Virus record (IMG/VR): IMGVR_UViG_3300017963_000766 | Coordinates: 1-23,018 of that record | Length of the DNA: 23,018 nt | Direction: 5' to 3' (one strand) | Source of the DNA: a virus | Shown: positions 13,071 through 19,856 of the stretch, one piece after another | Numbering within the stretch: position 1 is the stretch's first letter | How the letters are laid out: each line of letters starts with the position of its first letter | Translations under genes and position numbers: made by a program | Notes under the pieces: model-generated | The model's database searches: none | The model's input: only the letters and a program-made list of their open reading frames with translations | What the model was told of the DNA's origin: nothing

Positions 13071-13175
13071 TAATCCGGGATAACAGCAAATCGGAGTAAA
13101 TCTAAGGAAATCAGAGCAAATCAGAGCTAATTACAGATAATCTGATATAATCGGACGTAATCGCTGATAACCCAC
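13071..13175. repeat. ten-base phased repeat array C (WAATCNGANN)
   Basis: After TAATCCGGGA at 13071 and a 7-base phase slip, units begin at 13088, 13098, 13108, 13118, 13128, 13138, 13148, 13158 and 13168 with exact 10-base spacing. Consensus is (A/T)AATC followed by a G/A-rich half; AAATCAGAGC occurs twice in tandem. Same family as arrays A and B. Confidence 0.9.
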
Positions 13176-13286
13176 ATTGATTTTTGGGGTAAAAATATGG
13201 TATAGATCGAGCTATAGAACACAGAGTGACAGAGAAAGGTCTTTGAAAAAACGTGTAACTTAGAACGGGGAAGGTCACCCCACATT

Positions 13287-13302
13287 GCGTCAGCGCTGAC
13301 GC
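13287..13302. repeat. 16-bp perfect palindrome GCGTCAGCGCTGACGC
   Basis: A GC-rich perfect palindrome, the longest seen outside terminators, lying just after the phased arrays. It could bind a dimeric protein or extrude as a cruciform. It directly follows a GC-rich motif copy (13267-13288). Confidence 0.8.
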
Positions 13303-13509
13303 GCCGACGGCACGTAGTGACGGAGGCTGCATCTTTATAACAAAGGCTCCTCCTCTAAGCAATGTAAAAAAATACAGGGTTAGTCCTGTTCTTGTCATCT
13401 CTTTTCTGCGGCTTACTGTTGATCCCACAACCATGTATAAAATATCCACCTTGCGGTTCGGTCCCGCTGCCCTCTACGGCTCCTCTTTCGTCAAAAAATA
13501 CTAAACTCC

Positions 13510-13529
13510 GGGCGGCGGTGACCCTATCG
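13510..13529 (+). repeat. GC-rich polar motif copy (GGGCGGCGGTGACCCTATCG)
   Basis: The first plus-strand copy going left to right within the non-coding region. The nearest copy to the left (13267-13288) is on the minus strand, so the orientation switch lies between them. Confidence 0.5.
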
Positions 13530-13623
13530 TTTCTTTCCCTCGCTATTATTGCTATTGACTCTCATCAGAGAATTATGGTAACCCTGTTAATACATAACCC
13601 GAGCGGATACCACCTCCTTCTTC

Positions 13624-13651
13624 TTGTTTTTATTAGCTTTTGTGATAAAAT
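13624..13651 (+). promoter_or_regulatory. probable promoter of the late (packaging/structural) operon
   Basis: TTGTTT (13624-13629), a 16-base spacer and an extended -10 (TG-A-TAAAAT, hexamer 13646-13651) point toward the late genes. Transcription would start near 13658, giving a leader of about 330 bases before the first late ATG at 13992. Confidence 0.45.
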
Positions 13652-13785
13652 CTTAGGTGGGGAATTCGGGGTGTGGATTATGATAATAGGGAGGTGAATT
13701 ACGACGGCCGCGATGACTGGGCAGAAACAATAATAACATCAGAGGGTTATTAACAACTAACCTGAGGGTAATTACCGTATGGTAG

Positions 13786-13805
13786 TGAGACAGTTTGAGA
13801 CAGTT
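13786..13805. repeat. tandem direct repeat of TGAGACAGTT (2 copies)
   Basis: Two exact adjacent copies of a ten-base unit, 13786-13795 and 13796-13805. It has the same period as the phased arrays but a different sequence. Confidence 0.75.
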
Positions 13806-13991
13806 GTTAGATGTTAGGCTACCGGAGATGCAGAACCAGGGGGGAGCGACCTTGTTATGGTTGGGTTGGAAACCAAATGAACCTTATAGGGTTCAATAAT
13901 ATAGACAAAGTAGTGGGGTACCCCAAAATTTTTGCTTGGGTTTTTATCACATACACCCCTCACGAAATTTCAACTTGCATACGGGGGACTG

Positions 13992-14162
13992 ATGTCTAAG
14001 GCGAGGTTAGGAAGTGGAAAGAGGTTTGCAGAATTAAAGAGGAAGTTATCAGCGCGAGGAGTAAAGAATCCTGGAGGGTTGGCGGCGTGGATAGGTCGTC
14101 GTAAGTATGGGAAGAAGAAGTTTGCGAAGTTATCGTTAGCGGGCAAGCGTAGAGGCAAGTAG
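13992..14162 (+). CDS. small basic phage protein upstream of TerL
   Basis: This 56-residue, strongly basic protein (Lys/Arg about one third) has the sequence pattern RFAELKRKLSARGVKNPGGL, then AAWIGRRKYGKKKFAKLS. It recalls small proteins found next to the terminase genes in many phages (RGVKNPxxLAAxIGRKKYGxxxF); their function is unknown, and nucleic-acid binding is likely from charge. The ATG at 13992 is preferred over an in-frame TTG at 13932; the upstream GGGGGA is a modest ribosome binding site. Its stop TAG shares one base with the GTG start of terL, so terL translation is coupled to it. Codon choice is more G-rich than in the early genes. Confidence 0.8.
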   Translation: MSKARLGSGKRFAELKRKLSARGVKNPGGLAAWIGRRKYGKKKFAKLSLAGKRRGK

Positions 14163-15544
14163 TGTCAAATACAGAGACAAGATATGAGGAGTTACGATCG
14201 ATATGGCGTCGTGATCCTGTATATTTTTGTATCCATGCACTTGGCATGAGTCCGACGAATCAGCAGGTTGATTTAATGCGTGCAGTTGTTGATAACAAAT
14301 TTATTGCATGCAAGAGTGGACATGGTACAGGAAAGAGTACTGCGTTAGCTGCATTGATCTGGTGGTTTTTAATTTGTTTTGATGATGCGCAGGTTCCGTG
14401 TACTGCTCCGAGTGCTCCGCAATTGAAAGATGTTTTGTGGGCGAGAATATCAGAGTTGAAAGCAGGCTTGCCTCCGTTTATTGGTGAGCAATGGGAAGTA
14501 ATTGAGGGTCGAGTAAAACATGTAGAGAAGAAGCATTCATTTGCTGTAGCTCGAACAACCAAGATGAATCAAACTGATGCGTTGCAGGGATTTCATGCAG
14601 ACAATTTATTGATTGCAGTCGATGAAGCTTGCGGAGTTGCAGAAGATGTTTTCATGCCAGTCTTGGGTGCGCTCACCAGTACGTCTGGTAATAACAAAAT
14701 TGTATTGATTGGTAACCCCACTCGTGTGAGTGGGTTTTTTTATGGGTGTTTTTCAAAGGACTCTTTTTGGAGGCAGCTTACATTTAACGCAGAGAAGTCT
14801 GATCTTGTCAGTGGTAAGCAGATTAATTTCTGGCGCAAAAGATATGGAGAAGATTCAGACCAATATAGAGTACGAGTAAAAGGACAGTTTCCTCTCAGCG
14901 ACGACAGCTCACTTTTCGACAGGGGTGACCTAGAACTTGCCAAAACCTTGGAGTACTCGGATGACTTTCCAATAATATGGGGACTTGATGTTGCTCTTGG
15001 TGGCTCTGATAATAGCGTTCTTGCCAAACGTCATGGACATGTCATAAAAGAAATTACGAAATTTTCGTACGCTGATGCGATGATGGTTACGAATTTTGTA
15101 ATGGGTAATTATAATCAAACACCGATGAGGGATAGACCACAGGCTATTATGGTCGATTATATGGGTGTCGGTGCTGGTGTGTGTGATAGATTACTTGAAA
15201 AAAAATATCCTGCAAGAAGAATTCAAGCTGGCTCCTCTGCTTTTGAAAATCATCTTTATGCAAATTTGCGTGCAGAAATGTATTGTCGGCTTATGCGTGA
15301 GTTTAGAGAAAGAAGTTTAAAGATTCCAGATAATGACGAGTTGGTTGACGAATTATTATCGATTTCGTATAAATACGATACTAAAGGAAGATATTTGTTG
15401 AAATCAAAACAGGATATGAGAAGAGCAGGAGTAAAGTCACCCGACAGTGCCGATGCTGTTGCTCTGACTTTTTCTGAAACTCTTCCTGTTGATTTCGTTG
15501 CGTTTAGTGAGCCGACTAATTATATGAATTATGCAGTTTTATAA
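14162..15544 (+). CDS. terminase large subunit
   Basis: This 460-residue protein is the packaging motor ATPase and headful/cos nuclease. The ATPase domain has Walker A GHGTGKST (53-60), Walker B LLIAVDE (149-155, with D154 and E155) and the coupling block VLIGNPT (181-187). The RNase-H-like nuclease domain has D276 (WGLDVALGG), D332 (IMVDYMGVG) and D431 (SPDSADAVAL). The start is GTG, the only sensible one, overlapping the preceding stop by one base with AGAGG upstream. A strong terminator-like hairpin lies inside its coding sequence (14717-14741). The likely small subunit is encoded 7 kb away at 6464-7054. Confidence 0.95.
   Translation: MSNTETRYEELRSIWRRDPVYFCIHALGMSPTNQQVDLMRAVVDNKFIACKSGHGTGKSTALAALIWWFLICFDDAQVPCTAPSAPQLKDVLWARISELKAGLPPFIGEQWEVIEGRVKHVEKKHSFAVARTTKMNQTDALQGFHADNLLIAVDEACGVAEDVFMPVLGALTSTSGNNKIVLIGNPTRVSGFFYGCFSKDSFWRQLTFNAEKSDLVSGKQINFWRKRYGEDSDQYRVRVKGQFPLSDDSSLFDRGDLELAKTLEYSDDFPIIWGLDVALGGSDNSVLAKRHGHVIKEITKFSYADAMMVTNFVMGNYNQTPMRDRPQAIMVDYMGVGAGVCDRLLEKKYPARRIQAGSSAFENHLYANLRAEMYCRLMREFRERSLKIPDNDELVDELLSISYKYDTKGRYLLKSKQDMRRAGVKSPDSADAVALTFSETLPVDFVAFSEPTNYMNYAVL
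14717..14741 (+). terminator. intrinsic-terminator-like hairpin inside terL
   Basis: CCCACTC (14717-14723), loop GTGT and GAGTGGG (14728-14734) are followed at once by seven T's (14735-14741). It is encoded within the NPTRVSGFF stretch at the ATPase coupling motif. It fits the textbook intrinsic terminator form, but translating ribosomes may prevent its folding. Confidence 0.55.
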
Positions 15545-15555
15545 ATGGAGATAAT

Positions 15556-15729
15556 ATGGGTGGTCTTGTTAATGCATTTTTAGGTTTTGGAAATGAAGTA
15601 AAGACAGAGAAGGAAGACGAAAAAATTCGTAAGAAACGACCAAGAAAACGTCGTGTTCTGTTGAGCTCTTTGTCGGCTGATACTCCTGTCGATTCTACTG
15701 CTAAAAAGAAAACGTTACTCGGAGATTAA
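15556..15729 (+). CDS. small basic/acidic tail-less phage protein between TerL and portal
   Basis: A 57-residue protein starting MGGLVNAFLGFGNEVKTEKE with a short hydrophobic N-terminal helix. It then has a very basic patch (IRKKRPRKRRVLLSS) and ends STAKKKTLLGD. AAATGGAGATAAT before the ATG at 15556 provides GGAG. The C-terminal KKKTLLG ending recalls small phage proteins of the same place and size, seen between terminase and portal; their function is unknown. It lies 11 bases after terL and 5 bases before the portal gene, within the late operon. Confidence 0.72.
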   Translation: MGGLVNAFLGFGNEVKTEKEDEKIRKKRPRKRRVLLSSLSADTPVDSTAKKKTLLGD

Positions 15730-15734
15730 AATTA

Positions 15735-17348
15735 ATGAGTACTCCTCTTGAAAATTTGAGTAACCTAGTTGACGAGTTGGAATCAAAAAGATCTAACTGG
15801 ATGAATTTATGGCAAGATCTTGCTGATCATATTTTGCCATCAACAAATAGGTTTACTCTTAAAGAATCTCCTGGATTGCAAAGGCATCAATATATATATG
15901 ATTCTCATCCGGAACATGCAGTCCATCTGTGGGCTTCATCATTGCATTCAATGGTTTTTGGAAACGCAATGAAATGGTTCGGATTAACTGTGTCTAATAA
16001 GGAGGTCGCAAGTAGAGGACGTGTGATTCATGCTCTTCAGGAACGTACTGATATTATGCTGGATGTTTTGAGTCAAAGCAATTTCTATGGGCAAGCATAT
16101 GAAATGCTACCTGGACTTATTGTCTTCGGAACATCTTGTATGTCATGTCTTGAAGACGAAGAAACAGCAGTTCGTTTTAAAAATACTCACCTTGCAGAAG
16201 TTATCATACGACCAAATGCTCGTGGAGATGTCGATACTGTTTTCCGTAAGTTTAATATGACTCTGCGGAATCTGTATTCTCAATTCCCAGGGTACGATTT
16301 CGACGATATGAAAAGGGAGTACGGGACGGCGGGGGAGACCTCCATTGAGATTTGTCACGCAGTTTTTCCTTCTGATGATTATGGCATGAATTATTGGGAT
16401 TCTAATATGCCATATACTTCTCTTTATTTTACTTCGAATGGTAAACATTTGTTGTCCGTAGGTGGATTTGAAGACTTTCCATATTTTGTAACAAGATGGT
16501 TTGTTGGCCCTGGAGAAGATTATGGAAGAAGTCCTGGTATGCAAGCGTTGCCTGATATTAAGACATTGTATGCCATGAGTCGTACTTCTCTTGCAACTGC
16601 TCAAAAAATGGCTGACCCTCCGTTGGCTGTTTCAGAAGGATATACTTCTGCTCCATTAAAAATGGGGCCTGGTGATATAAATTATACAAGACCTGCTATG
16701 GGGAATATTACTCAATTCGCGCCAACTGGTGATTTGTCTTATGCGCATAGTGAAATTTCTGATAGGCGGGCACAAATTAGAAGTATCTTTTTTAATGATC
16801 AGTTACAGTTGTTAAATAAAACAATGATGACTGCGACTGAAGTTGTACAGCGTGTTGAAGAAACAAGAAGAATCCTTTCCCCAATCAATGAACGTCTTGA
16901 GTCGGATTTTTTACGTAGAGTTGTTATGAGAGTTTATAACGTTCTTGATAGAAAAGGATATTTTCCTGATGCTCCTGTTGAGTTTGAAGAATTTGGTGTT
17001 GATGTTGAATTTTTATCTCCTCTTGCTCGTGCTCAACGAATGAATGATCTTAATTCTGTAACCCGATTATTTGAAGTATTGGCTCCCTTTGCACAAGTTA
17101 ATCCTCAAATATTACAGGGAGTTAGTGGCGAGGACTTGCTGCAGTATGCCTCTAAGGTTCTTGGTGTTCCAAGAGAAGTATTAAAAAGCAAGTATGAAGT
17201 TCAGGAAGAAAAAGAAGCTGCAGCAAGATTAATGCAAATGCAACTTGAGTCTCAACAGGCACAAAGTTTTACTGAATCATTGGAAACTGTTGCGGGTGCT
17301 CAGGAAAAGTCTGCTAAAGCTCAAACTTTGGTTGAAGGTATTTCTTAA
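15735..17348 (+). CDS. portal (head-to-tail connector) protein
   Basis: This 537-residue protein is the twelve-fold ring at one capsid corner through which DNA enters and the tail attaches. It resembles the T7 gp8-like head-tail connector family (about 530-560 residues). Recognisable blocks are the N-terminal SKRSNWMNLWQDLADHILPS, then WASSLHSMVFG, the central YGRSPGMQALPDIKTLYAMS and the long barrel/crown helices near TMMTATEVVQRVEETRR. The C-terminus is Gln/Glu-rich and coiled. GGAG lies 10 bases before the ATG. Its stop TAA is followed directly by the next ATG. It contains a GC-rich motif copy at 16328-16346. Confidence 0.93.
   Translation: MSTPLENLSNLVDELESKRSNWMNLWQDLADHILPSTNRFTLKESPGLQRHQYIYDSHPEHAVHLWASSLHSMVFGNAMKWFGLTVSNKEVASRGRVIHALQERTDIMLDVLSQSNFYGQAYEMLPGLIVFGTSCMSCLEDEETAVRFKNTHLAEVIIRPNARGDVDTVFRKFNMTLRNLYSQFPGYDFDDMKREYGTAGETSIEICHAVFPSDDYGMNYWDSNMPYTSLYFTSNGKHLLSVGGFEDFPYFVTRWFVGPGEDYGRSPGMQALPDIKTLYAMSRTSLATAQKMADPPLAVSEGYTSAPLKMGPGDINYTRPAMGNITQFAPTGDLSYAHSEISDRRAQIRSIFFNDQLQLLNKTMMTATEVVQRVEETRRILSPINERLESDFLRRVVMRVYNVLDRKGYFPDAPVEFEEFGVDVEFLSPLARAQRMNDLNSVTRLFEVLAPFAQVNPQILQGVSGEDLLQYASKVLGVPREVLKSKYEVQEEKEAAARLMQMQLESQQAQSFTESLETVAGAQEKSAKAQTLVEGIS
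16328..16346 (+). repeat. GC-rich polar motif copy in the portal gene (GGCGGGGGAGACCTCCATT)
   Basis: Plus-strand copy inside the portal gene (peptide GTAGETSIE). It can form a 5-bp stem (GGGGG-AGA-CCTCC, one G/T pair). It lies in a local patch of GC-rich codons. Confidence 0.5.
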
Positions 17349-17609
17349 ATGGATAAAATTGATAAGCGTTCATATTATCGAGATGTGTTTAATTCAGAAG
17401 CAGGAAAAATTGTATTAAATGATTTAATGAAATTCTGTCATTTAGATTTCTCTATATATAATAATGAAGTAAATGTGAATGATATGATTTTTATGAGTGG
17501 TGAACGAAATGTTGGGTTATACATTTTGAATATGTTACATAGAAAACAAAAAGAAGTATTGGTTGATTTGATGAATGAGTTGGATGAGCAAATGGGAGGA
17601 GTTTGGTAA
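17349..17609 (+). CDS. Bbp19-like small phage protein
   Basis: This 86-residue protein has the pattern of the Bbp19 family named from Bordetella phage BPP-1: YYRDVFNSEAGKIVLNDLMK at the N-terminus, then FMSGERNVGLYILNMLHRKQ, with a short helical C-terminus. Genes of this family sit between portal and scaffold in many podoviruses; their function is not established. The ATG directly follows the portal stop and its own TAA directly precedes the next ATG, so the three genes are translationally linked. Confidence 0.82.
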   Translation: MDKIDKRSYYRDVFNSEAGKIVLNDLMKFCHLDFSIYNNEVNVNDMIFMSGERNVGLYILNMLHRKQKEVLVDLMNELDEQMGGVW

Positions 17610-18398
17610 ATGGTAGAGAATATTAATCAAGATTCTGTAGTTGGAAGTAACCCAGATGAAGCAAGTGATATAACGCTCGTCAATGAGGCTATTAATGAAG
17701 GAAGTAAAGTAGCACCGGAGTGGATGGGCAATAGTGTTGATTCAAAATATAGTGAATTATCAAAATTTAAAAGTGTTAATGATTTAGCAGATGCATATTT
17801 GTCTATTGAAAGTAAAATGGGAAGGCCTTCTGGGATACCAGAAAGTCCAAATGATTATAAATATGATTTCCCAGAAGAATTTCAATATGATGAAAAATTG
17901 GAAGATAAGTTTCGTGCCCTTGCTCATGAGGCAGGGATAACACAAGACCAATATTCCAAGTTTCAGGATTTTGCTGTTTCTATTGCGACTGAGGTGGCGG
18001 AGACCAATCAGGTAGAATCAAAGCAAATGGGTGATGATAATCGTGAGAAAATGGAACAACTAGAGAAAGAATGGGGTGATAATTGGGATAAAAATATTAC
18101 GAATGCTCGTAAAGCACTAAAAAAGTTTGTTGGGGATAATGGTGTAGAGTGGGCAGAAAGTCGTGGTATTGATAATGATCCTGTTTTTTTAAAATTGTTG
18201 TCGGGAATGGGTAACAGTATGAAAGAAGATACAATACGTGAAGGTGAATCAATGATGAGTACAGAGGCTATTAGAAGGAAAATTGCAAGCATTTCTGGAG
18301 ATAAGTCTCATCCTTATCGAGATGCATTACATCCTGGTCATGATCTCGCGGTTAAGGAAGTAAATGATTTATATAAAAAACTACATAATACGGGGTAA
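17610..18398 (+). CDS. capsid assembly scaffolding protein
   Basis: This 262-residue acidic, helical protein has a typical scaffold layout: an N-terminal acidic region, SVNDLADAYLSIESKMGRPS, the IPESPNDYKYDFPEEF block, and a charged helical middle (LEKEWGDNWDKNITNARKAL). The C-terminus is helical (HDLAVKEVNDLYKKLH) and presumably contacts the capsid protein. Scaffolds guide shell assembly and leave before DNA packaging. Its position directly before the major capsid gene (3 bases between stop and next ATG) supports the call. GGAGGAG precedes the ATG. A weaker GC-rich motif copy lies at 17993-18010. Confidence 0.87.
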   Translation: MVENINQDSVVGSNPDEASDITLVNEAINEGSKVAPEWMGNSVDSKYSELSKFKSVNDLADAYLSIESKMGRPSGIPESPNDYKYDFPEEFQYDEKLEDKFRALAHEAGITQDQYSKFQDFAVSIATEVAETNQVESKQMGDDNREKMEQLEKEWGDNWDKNITNARKALKKFVGDNGVEWAESRGIDNDPVFLKLLSGMGNSMKEDTIREGESMMSTEAIRRKIASISGDKSHPYRDALHPGHDLAVKEVNDLYKKLHNTG

Positions 18399-18401
18399 AT
18401 T

Positions 18402-19295
18402 ATGACTCAATTGTCTACTCAGCCCACTGGTAATCCGAGTACTTGGTGGGTAGAACAGTATAGAAACAATGTATTACTACTGGCACAGCAGGAAATGTCT
18501 CTGCTACGTCCTTTTGTTCAAAGTGGTCAGATTACTGGCGCTGGTGCATTTGAAGAAAGTATTGGAGAAATTGAATTTGAGAAAGTAAAGACTCGTTTTC
18601 AGCCTACTCCAAGAACTGAAGTACAGCATGGAAGAAGGTATTATAAACTTGATTCTTTTGTTGCTGCTCCTATGATTGATAGGTTTGATAAACTTAAACA
18701 GCTTGTTGACCCAACTAGTAGCTATGTGAAATCTGTTGCTGCTGGTGCTGGAAGGAAATTCGATAATATTATTATTGAAGCTGCTATTGGCGAATCTGCT
18801 AATGGTATTCATGGTTCTGATTTGCAGCCATTTCCTGAGTCTCAGAAAGTTAACGATGGAACACCGGTTGGTATGGATCTGGCTGCTTTGCGTGCTATCC
18901 GTCGTATTTTTGATGATAATGCAGTTCGTGATTATGAAAAGAAATGTCTTGTAGTGGCTCCGAGTCAGATTGAGGCATTGCTTGGTGAAGAGCAGCTGAC
19001 TAGTTCTGATTATAATGTTGTTCGTGCATTGGTTAATGGTCAGATTGATGAGTTTATGGGTTTTAGGTTTATAAAAAGTACTTTACTTCCTTATGATGCT
19101 GATACTCATACTAGAACTTGTTTTGCATTCTCAGAAGAAGCATTGAAACTTGGTCTGGGTGAAGATTATAATGTTACTATTGATCGAGATATAACACATA
19201 TGAATAATTGGATTATTCTTGCCACTATGACAGTTGGTGGTATTCGTCTTGACGACAAACGTGTTGTTATGATTAATGTAGATGAAAGCGCTTAA
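18402..19295 (+). CDS. major capsid protein
   Basis: This 297-residue protein is of the HK97-fold capsid type (Phage_capsid_2-like group). Visible blocks are an N-terminal helix (WWVEQYRNNVLLLAQQEMSL), TRFQPTPRTEVQHGRRYY with LDSFVAAPMID, the spine-helix region DLAALRAIRRIFDDNAV, CLVVAPSQIEALL, and the C-terminal strand set FMGFRFIKSTLLPYD ending in VGGIRLDDKRVVMI. No prodomain is obvious, in line with a separate scaffold gene just upstream. Codons are comparatively rich in GCT/GGT/CGT, as expected for a highly expressed gene in this genome. Confidence 0.9.
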   Translation: MTQLSTQPTGNPSTWWVEQYRNNVLLLAQQEMSLLRPFVQSGQITGAGAFEESIGEIEFEKVKTRFQPTPRTEVQHGRRYYKLDSFVAAPMIDRFDKLKQLVDPTSSYVKSVAAGAGRKFDNIIIEAAIGESANGIHGSDLQPFPESQKVNDGTPVGMDLAALRAIRRIFDDNAVRDYEKKCLVVAPSQIEALLGEEQLTSSDYNVVRALVNGQIDEFMGFRFIKSTLLPYDADTHTRTCFAFSEEALKLGLGEDYNVTIDRDITHMNNWIILATMTVGGIRLDDKRVVMINVDESA

Positions 19296-19307
19296 GGAGG
19301 AAGTATA

Positions 19308-19796
19308 ATGGCTATTGTATTAAGCCCTGTAAAAAGTAAGTTCTATGGAGAACTATGCGATAGTAATAATCAAGAATTTGTTAAAAGTGGAGAATCAATT
19401 GTAAGTTCTGCTTATATCGGTGGTTCAGTACATCACTATGGTGATTATATTGATTATACTCAGCATGGTGGATCTGCAGCTAATGAATATGTTTTATGTT
19501 GTTTTTTGCCAGAAACTGTTGATTTGGTTATTGGTGCTGCTCTTTCGGTATATACAAATGGTACTGGTTCGGCTGATGTTTTTGCATTGAGTAATCTTGA
19601 GTCAGATTCAGATAGAATTAGACTTACTCCAGCACTTGATATTAGTGCTGCAGGACCAGGTATTGTTACTATGGAAGAAATTTCTGATAAGCCACTTTGG
19701 CTCAGTGTCGAAGGATATAAATATATTGCTGTTCATAATAATGCTGCCAATAACGCTGCTGCTCTTAAGGTAAGGCTTTCTTTGGCTTTTAGGTAA
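19308..19796 (+). CDS. capsid-associated (decoration-like) protein
   Basis: This 162-residue protein is mainly beta and low in charge: Gly/Ser/Ala-rich strands such as SIVSSAYIGGSVHHYGDYID and LVIGAALSVYTNGTG. A C-terminal part ends in ALKVRLSLAFR. The gene follows the major capsid gene after 12 bases with a very strong AAGGAGG. It is closed by a strong terminator (19805-19836), so it belongs to the capsid expression unit. Position, composition and strong translation signal fit a head decoration or second head protein present in many copies. No defined family is recognised. Confidence 0.65.
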   Translation: MAIVLSPVKSKFYGELCDSNNQEFVKSGESIVSSAYIGGSVHHYGDYIDYTQHGGSAANEYVLCCFLPETVDLVIGAALSVYTNGTGSADVFALSNLESDSDRIRLTPALDISAAGPGIVTMEEISDKPLWLSVEGYKYIAVHNNAANNAAALKVRLSLAFR

Positions 19797-19804
19797 AAGT
19801 AAAT

Positions 19805-19836
19805 ATTTGAAGAGCCAATAATTTGGCTCTTCAAAT
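19805..19836. terminator. bidirectional-type terminator after the capsid genes
   Basis: A 14-bp perfect stem (19805-19818 with 19823-19836) has a 4-base loop (TAAT). It is AT-framed with a GC centre and followed by TTAATATGGATTTTTG. It probably reduces read-through from the capsid genes into the tail genes. The tail genes would then need read-through or their own promoter, which I do not see. Confidence 0.8.
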
Positions 19837-19856
19837 TTAATATGGATTTTTGATTT

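Larger units (their letters stand above)
13173..13991. other. gene-free, GC-richer leader region before the late operon
   Basis: About 820 bases with clearly higher G+C than the flanks and no convincing gene: the frames open here lack ribosome binding sites and cross the repeat array or each other. It holds a 16-bp palindrome (13287-13302), four GC-rich motif copies (13267-13288 minus; 13510-13529 and 13839-13857 plus; a partial one nearby), a probable promoter (13624-13651), an exact 10-base tandem repeat (13786-13805), the 12-bp palindrome TGGGGTACCCCA (13914-13925) and a weak hairpin followed by five T's (13922-13945). Together with the phased arrays to its left, it is the best candidate in the window for an origin or packaging site. 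Confidence 0.7.

Noticed and set aside
13111-13449. 112-codon open frame on the minus strand
   Set aside because: It crosses phased array C and the 16-bp palindrome, has no ribosome binding site, and its reading is a by-product of the GC-rich, stop-poor tract.
13440-13500. GGTTCG-containing GC-rich stretch as a possible tRNA
   Set aside because: No acceptor, anticodon or D-arm pairing can be found around it on either strand.
13392-13697. 101-codon open frame on the plus strand with a TTG start
   Set aside because: No ribosome binding site, antisense to another spurious frame, and composition (Ser/Pro/Leu run) unlike the phage's proteins.
13922-13945. Hairpin CCCAA/TTGGG followed by five T's just before the late genes
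   Set aside because: Only a 5-bp stem with a 9-base loop; too weak to call a terminator, though attenuation of the late leader remains possible.
13811-13999. 62-codon frame ending with an 8-base overlap onto the small basic gene
   Set aside because: The overlap type matches real junctions in this phage, but there is no ribosome binding site, it runs over a GC-rich motif, a palindrome and a hairpin, and the protein looks unstructured.
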